A DNA stretch of 64,000 nucleotides from Actinernus sp. WN-2022 (taxonomy: Eukaryota > Cnidaria > Anthozoa > Actiniaria > Actinernidae): the NCBI GenBank assembly GCA_030867875.1, contig JAOWCC010000286.1, positions 248,001 to 312,000 of the forward strand, given 5' to 3'. The notes beneath the pieces were generated by a model, which had not been told where the DNA came from, did not search any database, and was given only the letters and a program-made list of their open reading frames with translations. This document shows, piece after piece, positions 30,417-39,322 of this stretch (its first letter is position 1; each line of letters opens with the position of its first letter). The translations under genes were made by a program, and so were the position numbers.

Positions 30417-30675
30417 GAAAGGAAAAAATCCAAAGCGTGTTGCAGCAGGAAAATTAGCTTGGGAGAAGGTCACTGCCCGTGCAAAAGAAGCTCAAAGGAT
30501 GGAGATAGAACGTGAAAATGAACCGTCCAAAGAAACTGACGTAGAGAAAGGTCGGGCCGAAAACCTGGCTATCCTCGCAGTCATCGGTACTGGCGCTACA
30601 TTGTTTGGCACGTACTTTGCGTACAAGAAGTATGTAGATGGCAACACGCGAGCTGCCGCCGTTAGCACGACATGA
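30364..30675 (+). CDS. Small single-pass membrane protein
   Basis: 103 residues from ATG 30364, inside the end of the previous gene (53-nt overlap). A basic, helical N-terminal part (KKGKNPKRVAAGKLAWEKV) is followed by one transmembrane segment (NLAILAVIGTGATLFGTYFA) and a short tail. Probably a virion membrane component; function unknown. Confidence 0.5.
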   Translation: MEEADQITANPPTTVPTKKGKNPKRVAAGKLAWEKVTARAKEAQRMEIERENEPSKETDVEKGRAENLAILAVIGTGATLFGTYFAYKKYVDGNTRAAAVSTT

Positions 30676-30754
30676 CCTGCAGCTCCGGCAAAGCTTACGA
30701 TACTAGACATGGAGTAACTCTTAGAGACTAGAGATCATACTCATATATGTCGAG

Positions 30755-30964
30755 ATGGATAAAGAATTGATGAAGACGGCAACCGATGCATCTATAATTG
30801 TTGGACTCGCTTCTGGTATTGGGTGGATCGTAAAAAAGACTACCAAGGAATCTATGCTTAGCGATCCTTCTTCTTCCCTAGTGAATTACGCAAAGTGGAC
30901 TGCCGTGATACTTGGTAGCTTGTACGCGAAACAATATCTTGAGAAACAAAAGATCATACCGTAA
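30755..30964 (+). CDS. Small protein with two hydrophobic segments (69 aa)
   Basis: Hydrophobic stretches ASIIVGLASGIGWIV and YAKWTAVILGSLYAKQYL flank a short polar loop. The stop codon overlaps the next ATG by one base (TAATG), the same junction style as the capsid/ATPase pair. Function unknown. Confidence 0.5.
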   Translation: MDKELMKTATDASIIVGLASGIGWIVKKTTKESMLSDPSSSLVNYAKWTAVILGSLYAKQYLEKQKIIP

Positions 30965-31389
30965 TGGCAGCAGCAATTGCTATGACAGTTTTCGGAGCCG
31001 TTCTGAATGCGACAGCATTTACTGGTGGTGGCATACTAGCTAGAATGATTGGAAAGGGTGATACAGATACGGAACGAGAGAGACACGATAGGGCCCTAGA
31101 AAGACAAGAATCTGAAATGACAGCATATAGAACCGAACGTCAAAGACTATACGACTTTGCACAAAATCAGGAAAGTCTTGAACGCGACGCATACAACGTT
31201 CAAAGAGATACCAACAAAGCCTTTGTGCAATCCGATAAGTTACGTAAGGCGCTCGAACAACTCGAAGGAATAAAGGAACCCCGCTTATCTGACTACTATA
31301 GACCCTCAAACGATCAGAAGACTGGTGAGTTGCTCTACGTCGGTGGTGGAATGCTAGGCGCTGGATACGCCATTAGTAGATGGCTATAG
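30964..31389 (+). CDS. Membrane protein with central coiled coil
   Basis: 141 residues. N-terminal hydrophobic segment (MAAAIAMTVFGAVLNATAF), long charged coiled-coil-like centre rich in Glu/Arg (about 35-100), and a C-terminal hydrophobic segment (LLYVGGGMLGAGYAISRW). It ends the capsid-ATPase gene chain. Could be an assembly scaffold or membrane spacer; this is inference. Confidence 0.5.
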   Translation: MAAAIAMTVFGAVLNATAFTGGGILARMIGKGDTDTERERHDRALERQESEMTAYRTERQRLYDFAQNQESLERDAYNVQRDTNKAFVQSDKLRKALEQLEGIKEPRLSDYYRPSNDQKTGELLYVGGGMLGAGYAISRWL

Positions 31390-31392
31390 CCA

Positions 31393-31558
31393 TTACCACT
31401 ACTACTAGGTTACTACTAGGCTACTACTAGGTTACTACTAGGCTACTACTAGGCTACTACTAGGTTACTACTAAGCTACTACTAAGCTACTACTAAGTTA
31501 CTACTAAGCTACTACTAAGTTACTACTAAGCTACTACTAAGTTACTACTTAAGTCACT
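31393..31558. repeat. 12-bp minisatellite (TACTACTAGGCT type), about 13-14 copies
   Basis: Units of TACTACTA followed by GGCT, GGTT, AGCT or AGTT repeat head to tail. Variants with GG lie on the left and variants with AG on the right. The unit resembles the inner edge of the terminal palindrome (GGCTATACTACTAGGG). Confidence 0.85.
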
Positions 31559-31618
31559 TAAAAAAAAAAAAAAGGAATGAGGCCTGGTTCTTATTCTTTT
31601 CTTTTTTCTTTTTTTTTC
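31559..31618 (+). terminator. A-tract/T-tract hairpin, third variant
   Basis: A13, GGAATGAG, a short loop, then TTATTC and T-rich tracts. Same design as 21065-21132 and 22684-22751 but a different loop. It lies between the capsid gene chain and the integrase gene. Confidence 0.4.
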
Positions 31619-31635
31619 ATCTGTTGAAGGTTAGA

Positions 31636-32763
31636 ATGTATAGACGTATGATGGATTCTAAACTTGCGAATATCTTCTATGGTCCTATGGGCTATTGGAA
31701 AGGTCACGCTGCAATTGACAAGCTATCGGTAGCAGCGAAAGCATCAGAAGACGTAGCTAGGAGTTGGTTGGAAAAGCAATCTATATGGCAAGTATATCTA
31801 CCACCACCAAAACGCATTCCACGACCACATTGGACTGTATCGAAACCAAATGAAGTCCACAAAGCTGATTTGATATTTCTACCACACGATCGACCTGGGC
31901 GTGGACGAAAGCTATACAAGTACGCATTGGTGGTAATCGATGTAGCTTCTCGATACAAAGAGGCCGAACCTTTGGCATCTAAAGATAGTGGTGAAGTTGC
32001 TGCGGCATTCGAACGAATCTACAAACGTAGTCCACTCGAATGGCCAAAGACGTTGCAAGTAGACCCTGGTAGAGAATTCATGGGACGTATGTCTGAAACT
32101 CTAGAACTACATGGTACGAAAGTTCAACGAGGTGAGGCTGGTAATCATAGAGCGCAAAGTTTTGTCGAACGAGCAAATAGAACTCTAGCCGAGAGATTGT
32201 TTGGCTATCAATATGCACAAGAGATGGTGCTCACTTCGGAAGGATCGGATGCGCGTAGTAGAGAATGGGTAGTTCGTTTACCAATGGTTATCAAAGCCAT
32301 GAACAGTGAGGTGACTCGACTTACAGGAAAGGAGCCTTCGAATTCTGTAGTGATGCAACAAGTAGATCTGAGGGCTCCTACGTATTCGCGCACCGTTGGT
32401 TTGAGAGAAGAGCGCCTACCATTCGACGTTCTAGTTCGATATCTCTACGCACCAGGAGAATTGGAAGGGGGTGAAAAACGTAGAGCTACTGATCCTGTGT
32501 GGAGCTTACAGATATACACCATTTCGCGAAGTGTAGTATCTTCGGGACAGCCTGTGCTGTACTACCTTGTGAAGCGAGAAGGGGAGAAGGACGCACCCAA
32601 ACGTGGATTCGTTCGTGAAGAGCTACAAGTTGTTCCTAGGGATACGGAACTACCATGCACCAAAAGGAATTCTGTTCGTACCCAGACGCTAGACAGCGTA
32701 CTCTATTGGCTCGGTGTGGATTCCATCGGGAAGAACGCGTCTTTTGTCGTAGTAAGCCGATAG
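31636..32763 (+). CDS. Retroviral-type integrase (rve, D,D35E)
   Basis: 375 residues from ATG 31636 (an earlier in-frame TTG at 31624 is less likely). The N-terminal helical part contains WKGHAAIDKLSVAA and WLEKQSIWQVYLPPP. The catalytic core has D78 (KADLIF), D143 (VDPGREF) and E178 (SFVERANRTL), giving exactly 35 residues between the last two acidic positions. The C-terminal region has a beta-rich stretch (GFVREELQVVPRD) that may bind DNA. It would insert the element and cause the 5-bp duplication. Its last 75 bp overlap the end of the polymerase gene on the other strand. Confidence 0.92.
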   Translation: MYRRMMDSKLANIFYGPMGYWKGHAAIDKLSVAAKASEDVARSWLEKQSIWQVYLPPPKRIPRPHWTVSKPNEVHKADLIFLPHDRPGRGRKLYKYALVVIDVASRYKEAEPLASKDSGEVAAAFERIYKRSPLEWPKTLQVDPGREFMGRMSETLELHGTKVQRGEAGNHRAQSFVERANRTLAERLFGYQYAQEMVLTSEGSDARSREWVVRLPMVIKAMNSEVTRLTGKEPSNSVVMQQVDLRAPTYSRTVGLREERLPFDVLVRYLYAPGELEGGEKRRATDPVWSLQIYTISRSVVSSGQPVLYYLVKREGEKDAPKRGFVREELQVVPRDTELPCTKRNSVRTQTLDSVLYWLGVDSIGKNASFVVVSR

Positions 32764-35700
32764 CCCAAGCTTCCGTTGTTCGTAGGTTGCTATACCTTCT
32801 GGCAATAGTCGGAAGCCTCGGTTCTTCGCTATGTCGATACTACCCTGGAGGGCTGCTTCGAATCGATCCCACGAAATGTTGTTGTGCCGCCTAGACATAC
32901 CTTTGACGGAATACTTCTTGCTGCCACCCGTATCGACGTAGTAGGCTTTCGAGCATAAGGCAATGGCGCGCTGTCCTTCGAATTCGAGTTTGAAGAGTCC
33001 TGGGGTACGACTGCTCCACTTGTCCCAAGCTAGCCATTCCTTCCTTTCGGCTTCGAAATCCTCTCGCAGTTCCGATCGTACGACTTCATCGATGCTATTT
33101 CCAGAGATGGCAATGTAGGCGCTGTCTGTGTCCATCTGTATGTACTCGAAGTCCTCGCGGCCGATGTACTTATCGAGGAAGTCGTAGTAGAACTCGAGCA
33201 TACGCAGTTTTGCGAGCTGGTACACAGCGATACCTACTTGGAAAGGGCGTTTGATTCGGATCTGGTCCTTCCTACTCTCGAGTTCGTATGCCTCGCCAAT
33301 CTCTTCCAGGTCTTCGAACCAAACGCTTCGCAATGCTTTGTCCACAACCTTCTCGTCTTTCGTATAGGTGACATTCGTTTGGCGTCCCAAGTCTTCGAGC
33401 AACTTTCCATAGGCGCTGTTTCCTAGTAGCTTGAACACATCTGCCAGCAAAGCCTCACCTTCGTCTACGTCTCCCATGCGTCGCGCCTCAGTGACTTGGT
33501 CCACGAACCATCCAAAGATTTCTTTGGGTTCGTAGTCTATCGTGCGGTAGACAGCAGTGATCACTGCGCCATGGTCTATATACCAAAGTAGAAGAGGAGC
33601 GTAGAGTAGCAACTTCTTTCCAGAGAGACTCCCAACTAGCTTTGTTTCCTCACTGCGCTTTCTACCCGTCTTCTCAAGATAGGCCAACATTTGTGGAGGA
33701 ACTGCTTCCTTGGGGATTTTCTTGTTGTAGAAGAAGGGGGGCATCTCCTCAAATTTCTTCCACAATTCTTTTGGTATCTCGATGTCTACTTCTGCATATC
33801 CAAACCACGTTCCACCACGTAGACATTCGACAAGTCCTTCGGCTTCTGGACCTGGCTCGTCGTAGTGCACGACCGTTTCTTTTCCACAAGGCATTTCGAA
33901 TTCCATCGTGGAAAGATATAGGGCGTTGGCATCATAGCCAAGAACTTTGCGACACACCTTGGTTCCACCCTGATGACTACGAATCTTAGTCACTCCTGCT
34001 TCGTGGCGTCTGGTGAACACTATGCTTGGACCTCCCACGACAGCGCCTTTCAGCATGTGGTAGGCTTCCTTACTTGGAGCGTACATCTCAGCTCCCCTTT
34101 CTACACTACCTCGAAGCAGGAACTGTAGCGAGACTCCTGGGATGGACACTGCGTCTTTCAGCATGTCTACTCCCTTCTCGTGATAGAAATCTCGCATCTT
34201 TTCGAGTGCCTCTAGGAATGGAACTACGTCTAGGTTGTTGTAGTATCATAGCCAGTCTGCAAAGGTCTCCATTCCTTTGTCGCGAAAGGTGCGCTCGCAG
34301 TCTTCGAACTCTTCCCTAGATAGTAGGTGTTGCCCTTTTAGCTTTGATCCCCACTCCGGATAGTCTGGCAGTCCGACGTGGTCCAGCTTGTCGGGAGAAT
34401 CGAACCACTCATATGGGAAGAAACTCTTTTGCAACTCACATCCATATGCAGTGATCCAACGTTCGTAGGAAGTTCCAGGTCCAAGGTAGTTCATCACATC
34501 AAGGAAACGGAAATCGGGAGTCAAGAGAAACATAGTGGTGTTGGCTTTCTTTGCTACCCGGATCTTTGAACAGGTGTCGGCAATGGTTCCTACGAAGTGC
34601 TCCCTGATCAGATTGAGATCGTACCTGCCAGAGTTGAATCCCAATACTGGAACTTGGCTGATCCATTCGTCGATCTTCGCTTGTTGTCTCTTTGGTAGGG
34701 TGTCGAAGGAGAATTTGGGCTTATCGAGCCGGTACCATCTTGCCATGGCTACTTGGATTGCCTGTGCTCTTTGCTGGAGTTCTTCGACGAAGGCAGCTAT
34801 GAGTTCTTTTGGATCGCGTCGACAGATGTGGGTTGGCGTTCGATCGTACGTGTCGGCAATTGATACTGATATTGGGACATGGACGTTTTCGATGGTCAAT
34901 TGGTCCGTTGGTTGTCTTCCTTTCGTTGTATCGAGATAGGCTTCGAAATCGTAAACTATGGCGTGTGGGTAGACAGTTTGCGTCGGCGTGGGGACCGGTT
35001 CGTTTGTCTTCTTCGTGGAGCAACCCCAAGCTTCCACTACTACATAACCTGCCTCACGTAGACTCTCCGTTCTTTCGCAGGTCTTGCGATAGAGCCTCCT
35101 TTCCCTAGGGAAGCATTTCGGGCAGCCATGTCCACAAGCTGCGTGATGAATGTGTTGCCCAATCCTTTCGGCTTCGCGTTCCAACCAGCGTAGAGCGGCT
35201 TTGCTAGCGGTGCTCTCTGGCCAGAAGGCTTTTTCGTATGCCGACTGGGGTACTGTGATTGCTTTTCCAGGGCAAACAATCTTCGTTTCGCCACGACTGC
35301 AACGATCTGCATGGCGTTGAAGATGACCAGGCTGTGTGAACCGTTGCTTACAATCGTTACATACGTAGATGTGCCCTAGCTTGTTGATGTTCTTGATGTA
35401 GAAGGCATGTCCTTCGTATATCCCAATCGTCATCGTATTCTTGTAGTGGGGTGCATGTCGCGTTAGATGCCAAGCGCCATCCTCCGTAGGTTCGTACACC
35501 CGAATGCCGATTCTAAAGTGCAACTCGACTTCCTCCAGCTGGTCTAAGGAAGTTCTGGGAACGTCTTGCGTGGGTGCTGTCAGGCGATAGAAGTCCTGGG
35601 CAAGTTTTCGAGCTGTGACGCAACACCTATCTGATCGTGCTCCTTCATGCATGGCAAGGCAGCGCCACAGACATAGGTTGTCACCATATCGATCAAGGGC

Positions 35701-36189
35701 AAGCATTCCTTTTTTCTGGCGAAGCCATTGGGGCAGTGGGCCTGTTCCCAACAGAAGCTGACGATCGATCACGACTTTGACATCCACGTAGATCCAACGC
35801 ACGAAGGCCCATTGGGTATTTGGCCGATTGATGTTGTCGGGATTCAATCGAGATAGCTCCCTGTCGGCAATCCACTCCTCTGCGTCTCCTAAGATGTTCA
35901 CCCATGGAGAGCCGGGGACAGTCTTGGAGAATAGCATCACGCGTCCGTCGTTGACATTGCGAATGCGATAGGTGTAGCTGTAGCGTAGGTAGAAGCTGGT
36001 GGTTACCTTTGCAACTAACTTTTCCATGATCCTAGGAGTCAAATCTCCTGCCACACCTTGGAAGAAGCGCCATCGAATAGTACGGCGGCCTATCTCCACT
36101 CCCTCGAGCATTCCATCTCTCTCATCGAGAATAGCACCTGCCTCTCGAGCTAGACTCCGTGAAAGTGGCTCACTACGTGGTCTCGCCAT
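32689..36189 (-). pseudogene. Protein-primed DNA polymerase B with OTU-like N-terminus, interrupted by one TGA
   Basis: The first frame (36189 to 34246, 647 residues) has an OTU-like peptidase pattern (GDNLC with C173, GHAFYI with H261), a C2H2/C2HC-like finger at 277-297 (CNDC..H..C), and the 3'-5' exonuclease motifs YDFEAYLD (413-420), GFNSGRYDLNLI (517-528) and FLDVMNYL (562-569). An in-frame TGA at 34246-34248 stops it. The same frame continues without further breaks to 32689 and holds polymerase motifs A (GYDANALYLS), B (KLLGNSAYGK) and C (MDTDSAYI). The start lies in the TIR with its own promoter module. The interruption falls at the exonuclease/palm junction, so neither part alone is a complete polymerase. 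Readthrough cannot be excluded, but a recent nonsense change is simpler. Confidence 0.9.
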
Positions 36190-36199
36190 TCTCTCTTCG

Positions 36200-36253
36200 G
36201 TATAACTATACGTTGAGATATCTCTAACAGTTACTCAAGTTTGGATTTTAGGT
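36200..36253 (-). promoter_or_regulatory. Promoter-like module, copy 5 (right TIR, inner, polymerase promoter)
   Basis: Inverted copy of 20026-20081, placed 10 bp upstream of the polymerase start at 36189. Confidence 0.55.
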
Positions 36254-36276
36254 GCAAGGATGTCGCGGGGCGAGTC

Positions 36277-36335
36277 GATATAACTATATGCTAATCATAT
36301 CTCTAATAGGGTTATCAAGTTTGGATTTTTAGGTG
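36277..36335 (-). promoter_or_regulatory. Promoter-like module, copy 6 (right TIR, outer)
   Basis: Reads on the minus strand as CACCTAAAAATCC, ACTTGATAACC, AGAGATATGATTAG and ATATAGTTATATCG. This is the fullest version of the module. Confidence 0.5.
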
Positions 36336-36376
36336 TAAGAATGTCTAGTGACAATTTGGATGACCCTTAGTACCCT

Positions 36377-36511
36377 AGTAGTATAGCCGGGATCAAAACT
36401 GATACCACTTTTTTGTTGCACAAGGGCGTCATAAAGTGGATTTCTGAATTCACTTTATGACGCCCTTGTGCAAGAAAAAAGTGGTATCATTTTGATCCCG
36501 GCTATACTACT
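36377..36511. repeat. Right terminal 135-bp palindrome (hairpin-forming)
   Basis: Exact inverted counterpart of 19767-19901, including the asymmetric positions in the arms and the loop. The two ends are therefore in the same flip state relative to the repeat. Confidence 0.9.
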
Positions 36512-36516
36512 ATAGC
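36512..36516. repeat. Right target-site duplication (ATAGC)
   Basis: Directly follows the right terminus and equals 19762-19766. Confidence 0.75.
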
Positions 36517-38580
36517 TAATTACCAAAAATTTGGAAGTGACGTCACGGACACGGTTTTGAGCTCTGAGTCGCAGACCCTACAGGGGGAGAAACGGAAACA
36601 ATGAAATCGCCGTTCTCCCTCAAGTAGGGGATGATGTACGCAGGCTAGATTGACGGGGACTTTTATTATATAAGAATCTTGCCTTTTTGACGCCTCTGGC
36701 ACGCAGGGTATTTACCAAAACCATTTTACTGCATGTTTGTAAAACTGTTTGTCATGAATTCGAATTTGTCACGCGTTAATCCTGGTGAAAGAAATGTTAA
36801 AATACAAAATTGTGCAATGAACACGTATGTTTGCCGCAATTTCTTCAAAATTTCGGATCACAATATTTCGGATAACCTGGTCCGAATGTTCGTTTGACAA
36901 TAAACGAAATATCGTCGAAATCCCGCTCGCAGGTTGGCGATATTTCGCCTTGGCATTCGAATTTTCGCGTATCTCATCGATTCTTCGTCGAAATTTCGAA
37001 CGAAAAGTTGCCCGAAGTTTCGGCGAAATTTCGGCGACATTCGTAGGAACAAAGAGCGAAATTCGTCGAAATACGTTTGCATGACTTTTGCACAATACTG
37101 TATGGCCTTTCAGTTTATGCTGCATATTATGCAGAACTTACTACTATTCAGTGTTTTTTAGATCGTTGTTTCAAACATAAATATATATCTAAGAATATTA
37201 AGGTACATAGTCTGTTAGAGAGAGAGGATAAGCAGATATTCAACAAAGTTAGAAAACTCGAGCTACATGTACATCCCATGAAAGGTTACTCAATATAATC
37301 TTAGAAAGAAGCATAGTCTACTCCCTAAAGTTAATACCTCACGTTTTAAGAACTGCTTCATTAATTGTCTCATTTTTAAGTACAACTTGGCTGTCTAATC
37401 CTTTAATTGTCAGCTATATTTACCTCGCATGCATAGTTCTAGCCTGCGGGGGTGGCTGCTTCTTGTGTGTTCACCCAGCAGGCTTCCCTTGTTTGGGTGG
37501 GACCATTGGGTGAGCGTGCAACAGGCGGTTGCTTTCGCAGGCTAGCATAGTCGTATATATTAATAAATAGAGTTTTACTTGCATTTTTAGATTTTTACTT
37601 GCCTTTTTATATTAGTTTCTTAATTTAACATATGATTTACAACATTATTAGTATTAGTATTATCAGTATTTAATATGTATACACAATTAAACAAGCCATC
37701 AAGTCATTTCTACAGTGAAAAGTGTTGTTATTGTTTTGCTATTGTAATAGGTGGGGGAGATAACAAAATTGTCATGCACGCGCTCATTTGTTGTATATTG
37801 GGTGGGAAATTGCTAACCGTTTACAGACTGAATCTCGAACAGACGTTCGCTAGCTGCCAAGCTAGAGAGATGGTTGAAACCGGCAGAGGTTCTTGTTGGA
37901 ATGGTGGACTAATATTTGTAAAGAGCGACTCTGTGTAAAGTGTTGTTGGACATCATTAAGTCGCTGGCTTAACTCATGGTTGAACGAAGAACAGTTTGAC
38001 AAAAAGGCGATTCGTTATCGCTGGAGATTCACACAGAGAATATTTGGGAGCTAAGAAGGCCATTTTGGTAAGTTGCGTGGTCTGATCTTTCCAAAAATAG
38101 TCTTGTCAGGCCTTGTTTGTGCTTCGCTTGGGGGCTTATAAAATATTCTTAAGACAAAACTGTATATATTGTACTTTTTGCTGTGTACCCATAATTCCTT
38201 TCGACCGTGTTAGGTCCAAAGGGGAGCCAACAGGTCTCGGATCTAATCCTTGTCATGCCAAAAATACATGTATATATTTTTAAAATCTTTTTTTCCCAAG
38301 TTCAGCATTTTCAGATACACTAACTTCGTAAAATTCGACTTCATTCTGCGTGAAAAAACCTATAAGTGACCGTAAAAGTAAAAATGAAATTGAGCAACTC
38401 AAATCGTCACTTCATTAGTTTTTGCATACAATCCTTCAGTTGTATGGTCATGTATGAAAATTATCAGAGTAGAGTTTGAGAAATTAAACTACATATGGTG
38501 TGAAAGCAAAACGAAATATATAATTATGTACAAGGTAATGTCTTATTATTGAGCCCCAAGTAATAATTTCATATTTTATA
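36517..38580. other. Host flank: CpG-rich TTCG/CGAA cluster and a short foldback, no gene seen
   Basis: From 36839 to 37075 short elements such as TTCGGCGAAATTTCGGCG, TCGTCGAAATTTCGAACG and ATTTCGGAT are clustered on both strands, unlike the CpG-poor surroundings. At 37445-37544 a ~100-bp unit has 8-bp inverted ends (AGCCTGCG/CGCAGGCT). The short frames here read through this repetitive composition and are not convincing genes. Confidence 0.45.
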
Positions 38581-38694
38581 GGCAGCAAGAGTCAAGGGCT
38601 GTGATACACTGAAAGAATAGATTGATTCAGTTGTCAACCACTTTTGGTACTGCTGCCAAATAGCTGATGGGAGTGCTGAGGAGTTGAAGGTGAG
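38581..38694 (+). pseudogene. Decayed exon of a transposase-like family
   Basis: After a TATAG acceptor-like site the frame reads ARVKGCDTLKE, a TAG, then IDSVVNHFWYCCQIADGSAEELK and a GTGAGG donor-like site. The HFWYCC pattern resembles a block I recall from cnidarian transposase-derived proteins. The TAG probably replaces a Trp codon. No flanking exons recognised. Confidence 0.3.
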
Positions 38695-38949
38695 GTCAAT
38701 GAACTCTGAGAAACCTTAAAGCAGCCTGTAAGGGGTTCAGCCGTCACCCTAGAAGTCCTTCATCTGAAAGAAGACACTAGCGTTGAGCTGCGCAAGGTAA
38801 TCTGAAGACCAACACTTCCTGTCTCTACTGAAAATGCGGCCAAACAAGAAGACCTAAAGGCGTGGCCGCACCTAGCTGGAATAGTTTTACCAAAAATCAA
38901 GGCTGACGTTGATAGGGAGTGACGCCCCTGAAGTTCTCCAGCCCAAGGA

Positions 38950-39322
38950 GATTAGAGAAAGCAAACGTGGAGGACCATACGCTGGGTTGTGAACGGTCCT
39001 TTAGGTAGAAAGGGAGGAGAAATTCGTACCGCTAACTTCGTTAACGCAGAGGCAAATTTGACGGAACACTTCGACAAATTTTGCAACCTCGAATTTAATG
39101 ATTCTGCTTACGATACCAAATTAGCAATGTCCAGGAATGACCGAAAGGCTCTGAAAATAATGGAAGCCACAGCTGAATTGAAAAACGGCCACTACGAAAT
39201 AGCACTCCCCTGGAAGAATGATCCAACTTATTTACAAAATAACAAGCTACAAGCAGAGAAACTATTACAACTTCTAAAGAAGAGGCTCCAGAGAGATGCA
39301 GTTGTTTTGGACAAATACAATA
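38950..39322 (+). mobile_element. BEL/Pao retrotransposon fragment (protease-RT linker)
   Basis: The frame reads RWVVNGPLGRKG, FCNLEFNDS, AMSRNDRKALKIME and GHYEIALPWKNDP, a block order typical of BEL/Pao pol between protease and reverse transcriptase. The RT itself is absent: the sequence changes abruptly to a DIRS-type RT at about 39323. Only about 370 bp of the element remain. Confidence 0.6.

Larger units (their letters stand above)
19767..36511. mobile_element. Complete Maverick/Polinton (adintovirus-like) element, 16,745 bp
   Basis: The element is bounded by ~330-bp terminal inverted repeats starting 5'-AG, by a 5-bp direct duplication, and carries a D,D35E integrase, a protein-primed DNA polymerase B, double-jelly-roll-type major capsid, minor capsid and FtsK/HerA-type packaging ATPase genes. 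These are the hallmarks of Mavericks/Polintons. It also has a TFIIB-like factor, an F-box/ankyrin-like protein and several membrane proteins. Genes are intronless and tightly packed, in contrast to the host. No adenovirus-type cysteine protease was recognised. The polymerase carries one in-frame TGA and the first left gene a frame change; all other genes read through, so the insertion looks young but disabled in this copy. Confidence 0.93.
36182..36511. repeat. Right terminal inverted repeat
   Basis: Reverse complement of the left repeat. It contains the promoter and first bases of the polymerase gene (ATG at 36187-36189) and ends in CTATACTACT at 36511, followed by the duplicated ATAGC. Confidence 0.9.

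Noticed and set aside
31393..31558. CRISPR-like array
   Set aside because: The 12-bp units are contiguous with no unique spacers; it is a minisatellite in a eukaryotic element.
31636..32763. Endogenous retrovirus or LTR element based on the integrase
   Set aside because: No gag, RT or LTR nearby; the integrase sits with polymerase B, capsid and ATPase genes within inverted repeats, which is the Maverick layout.
34721..35312. Arg-rich open frames on other frames of the polymerase
   Set aside because: They overlap conserved polymerase coding sequence and show composition expected of alternative frames.
36827..37084. Pair of overlapping open frames on opposite strands
   Set aside because: They follow from the repetitive TTCG/CGAA composition and have no domain or context support.
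37445..37544. Small RNA gene in the AGCCTGCG foldback
   Set aside because: Only 8-bp inverted ends are evident and no promoter or conserved structure; kept as a minor repeat.
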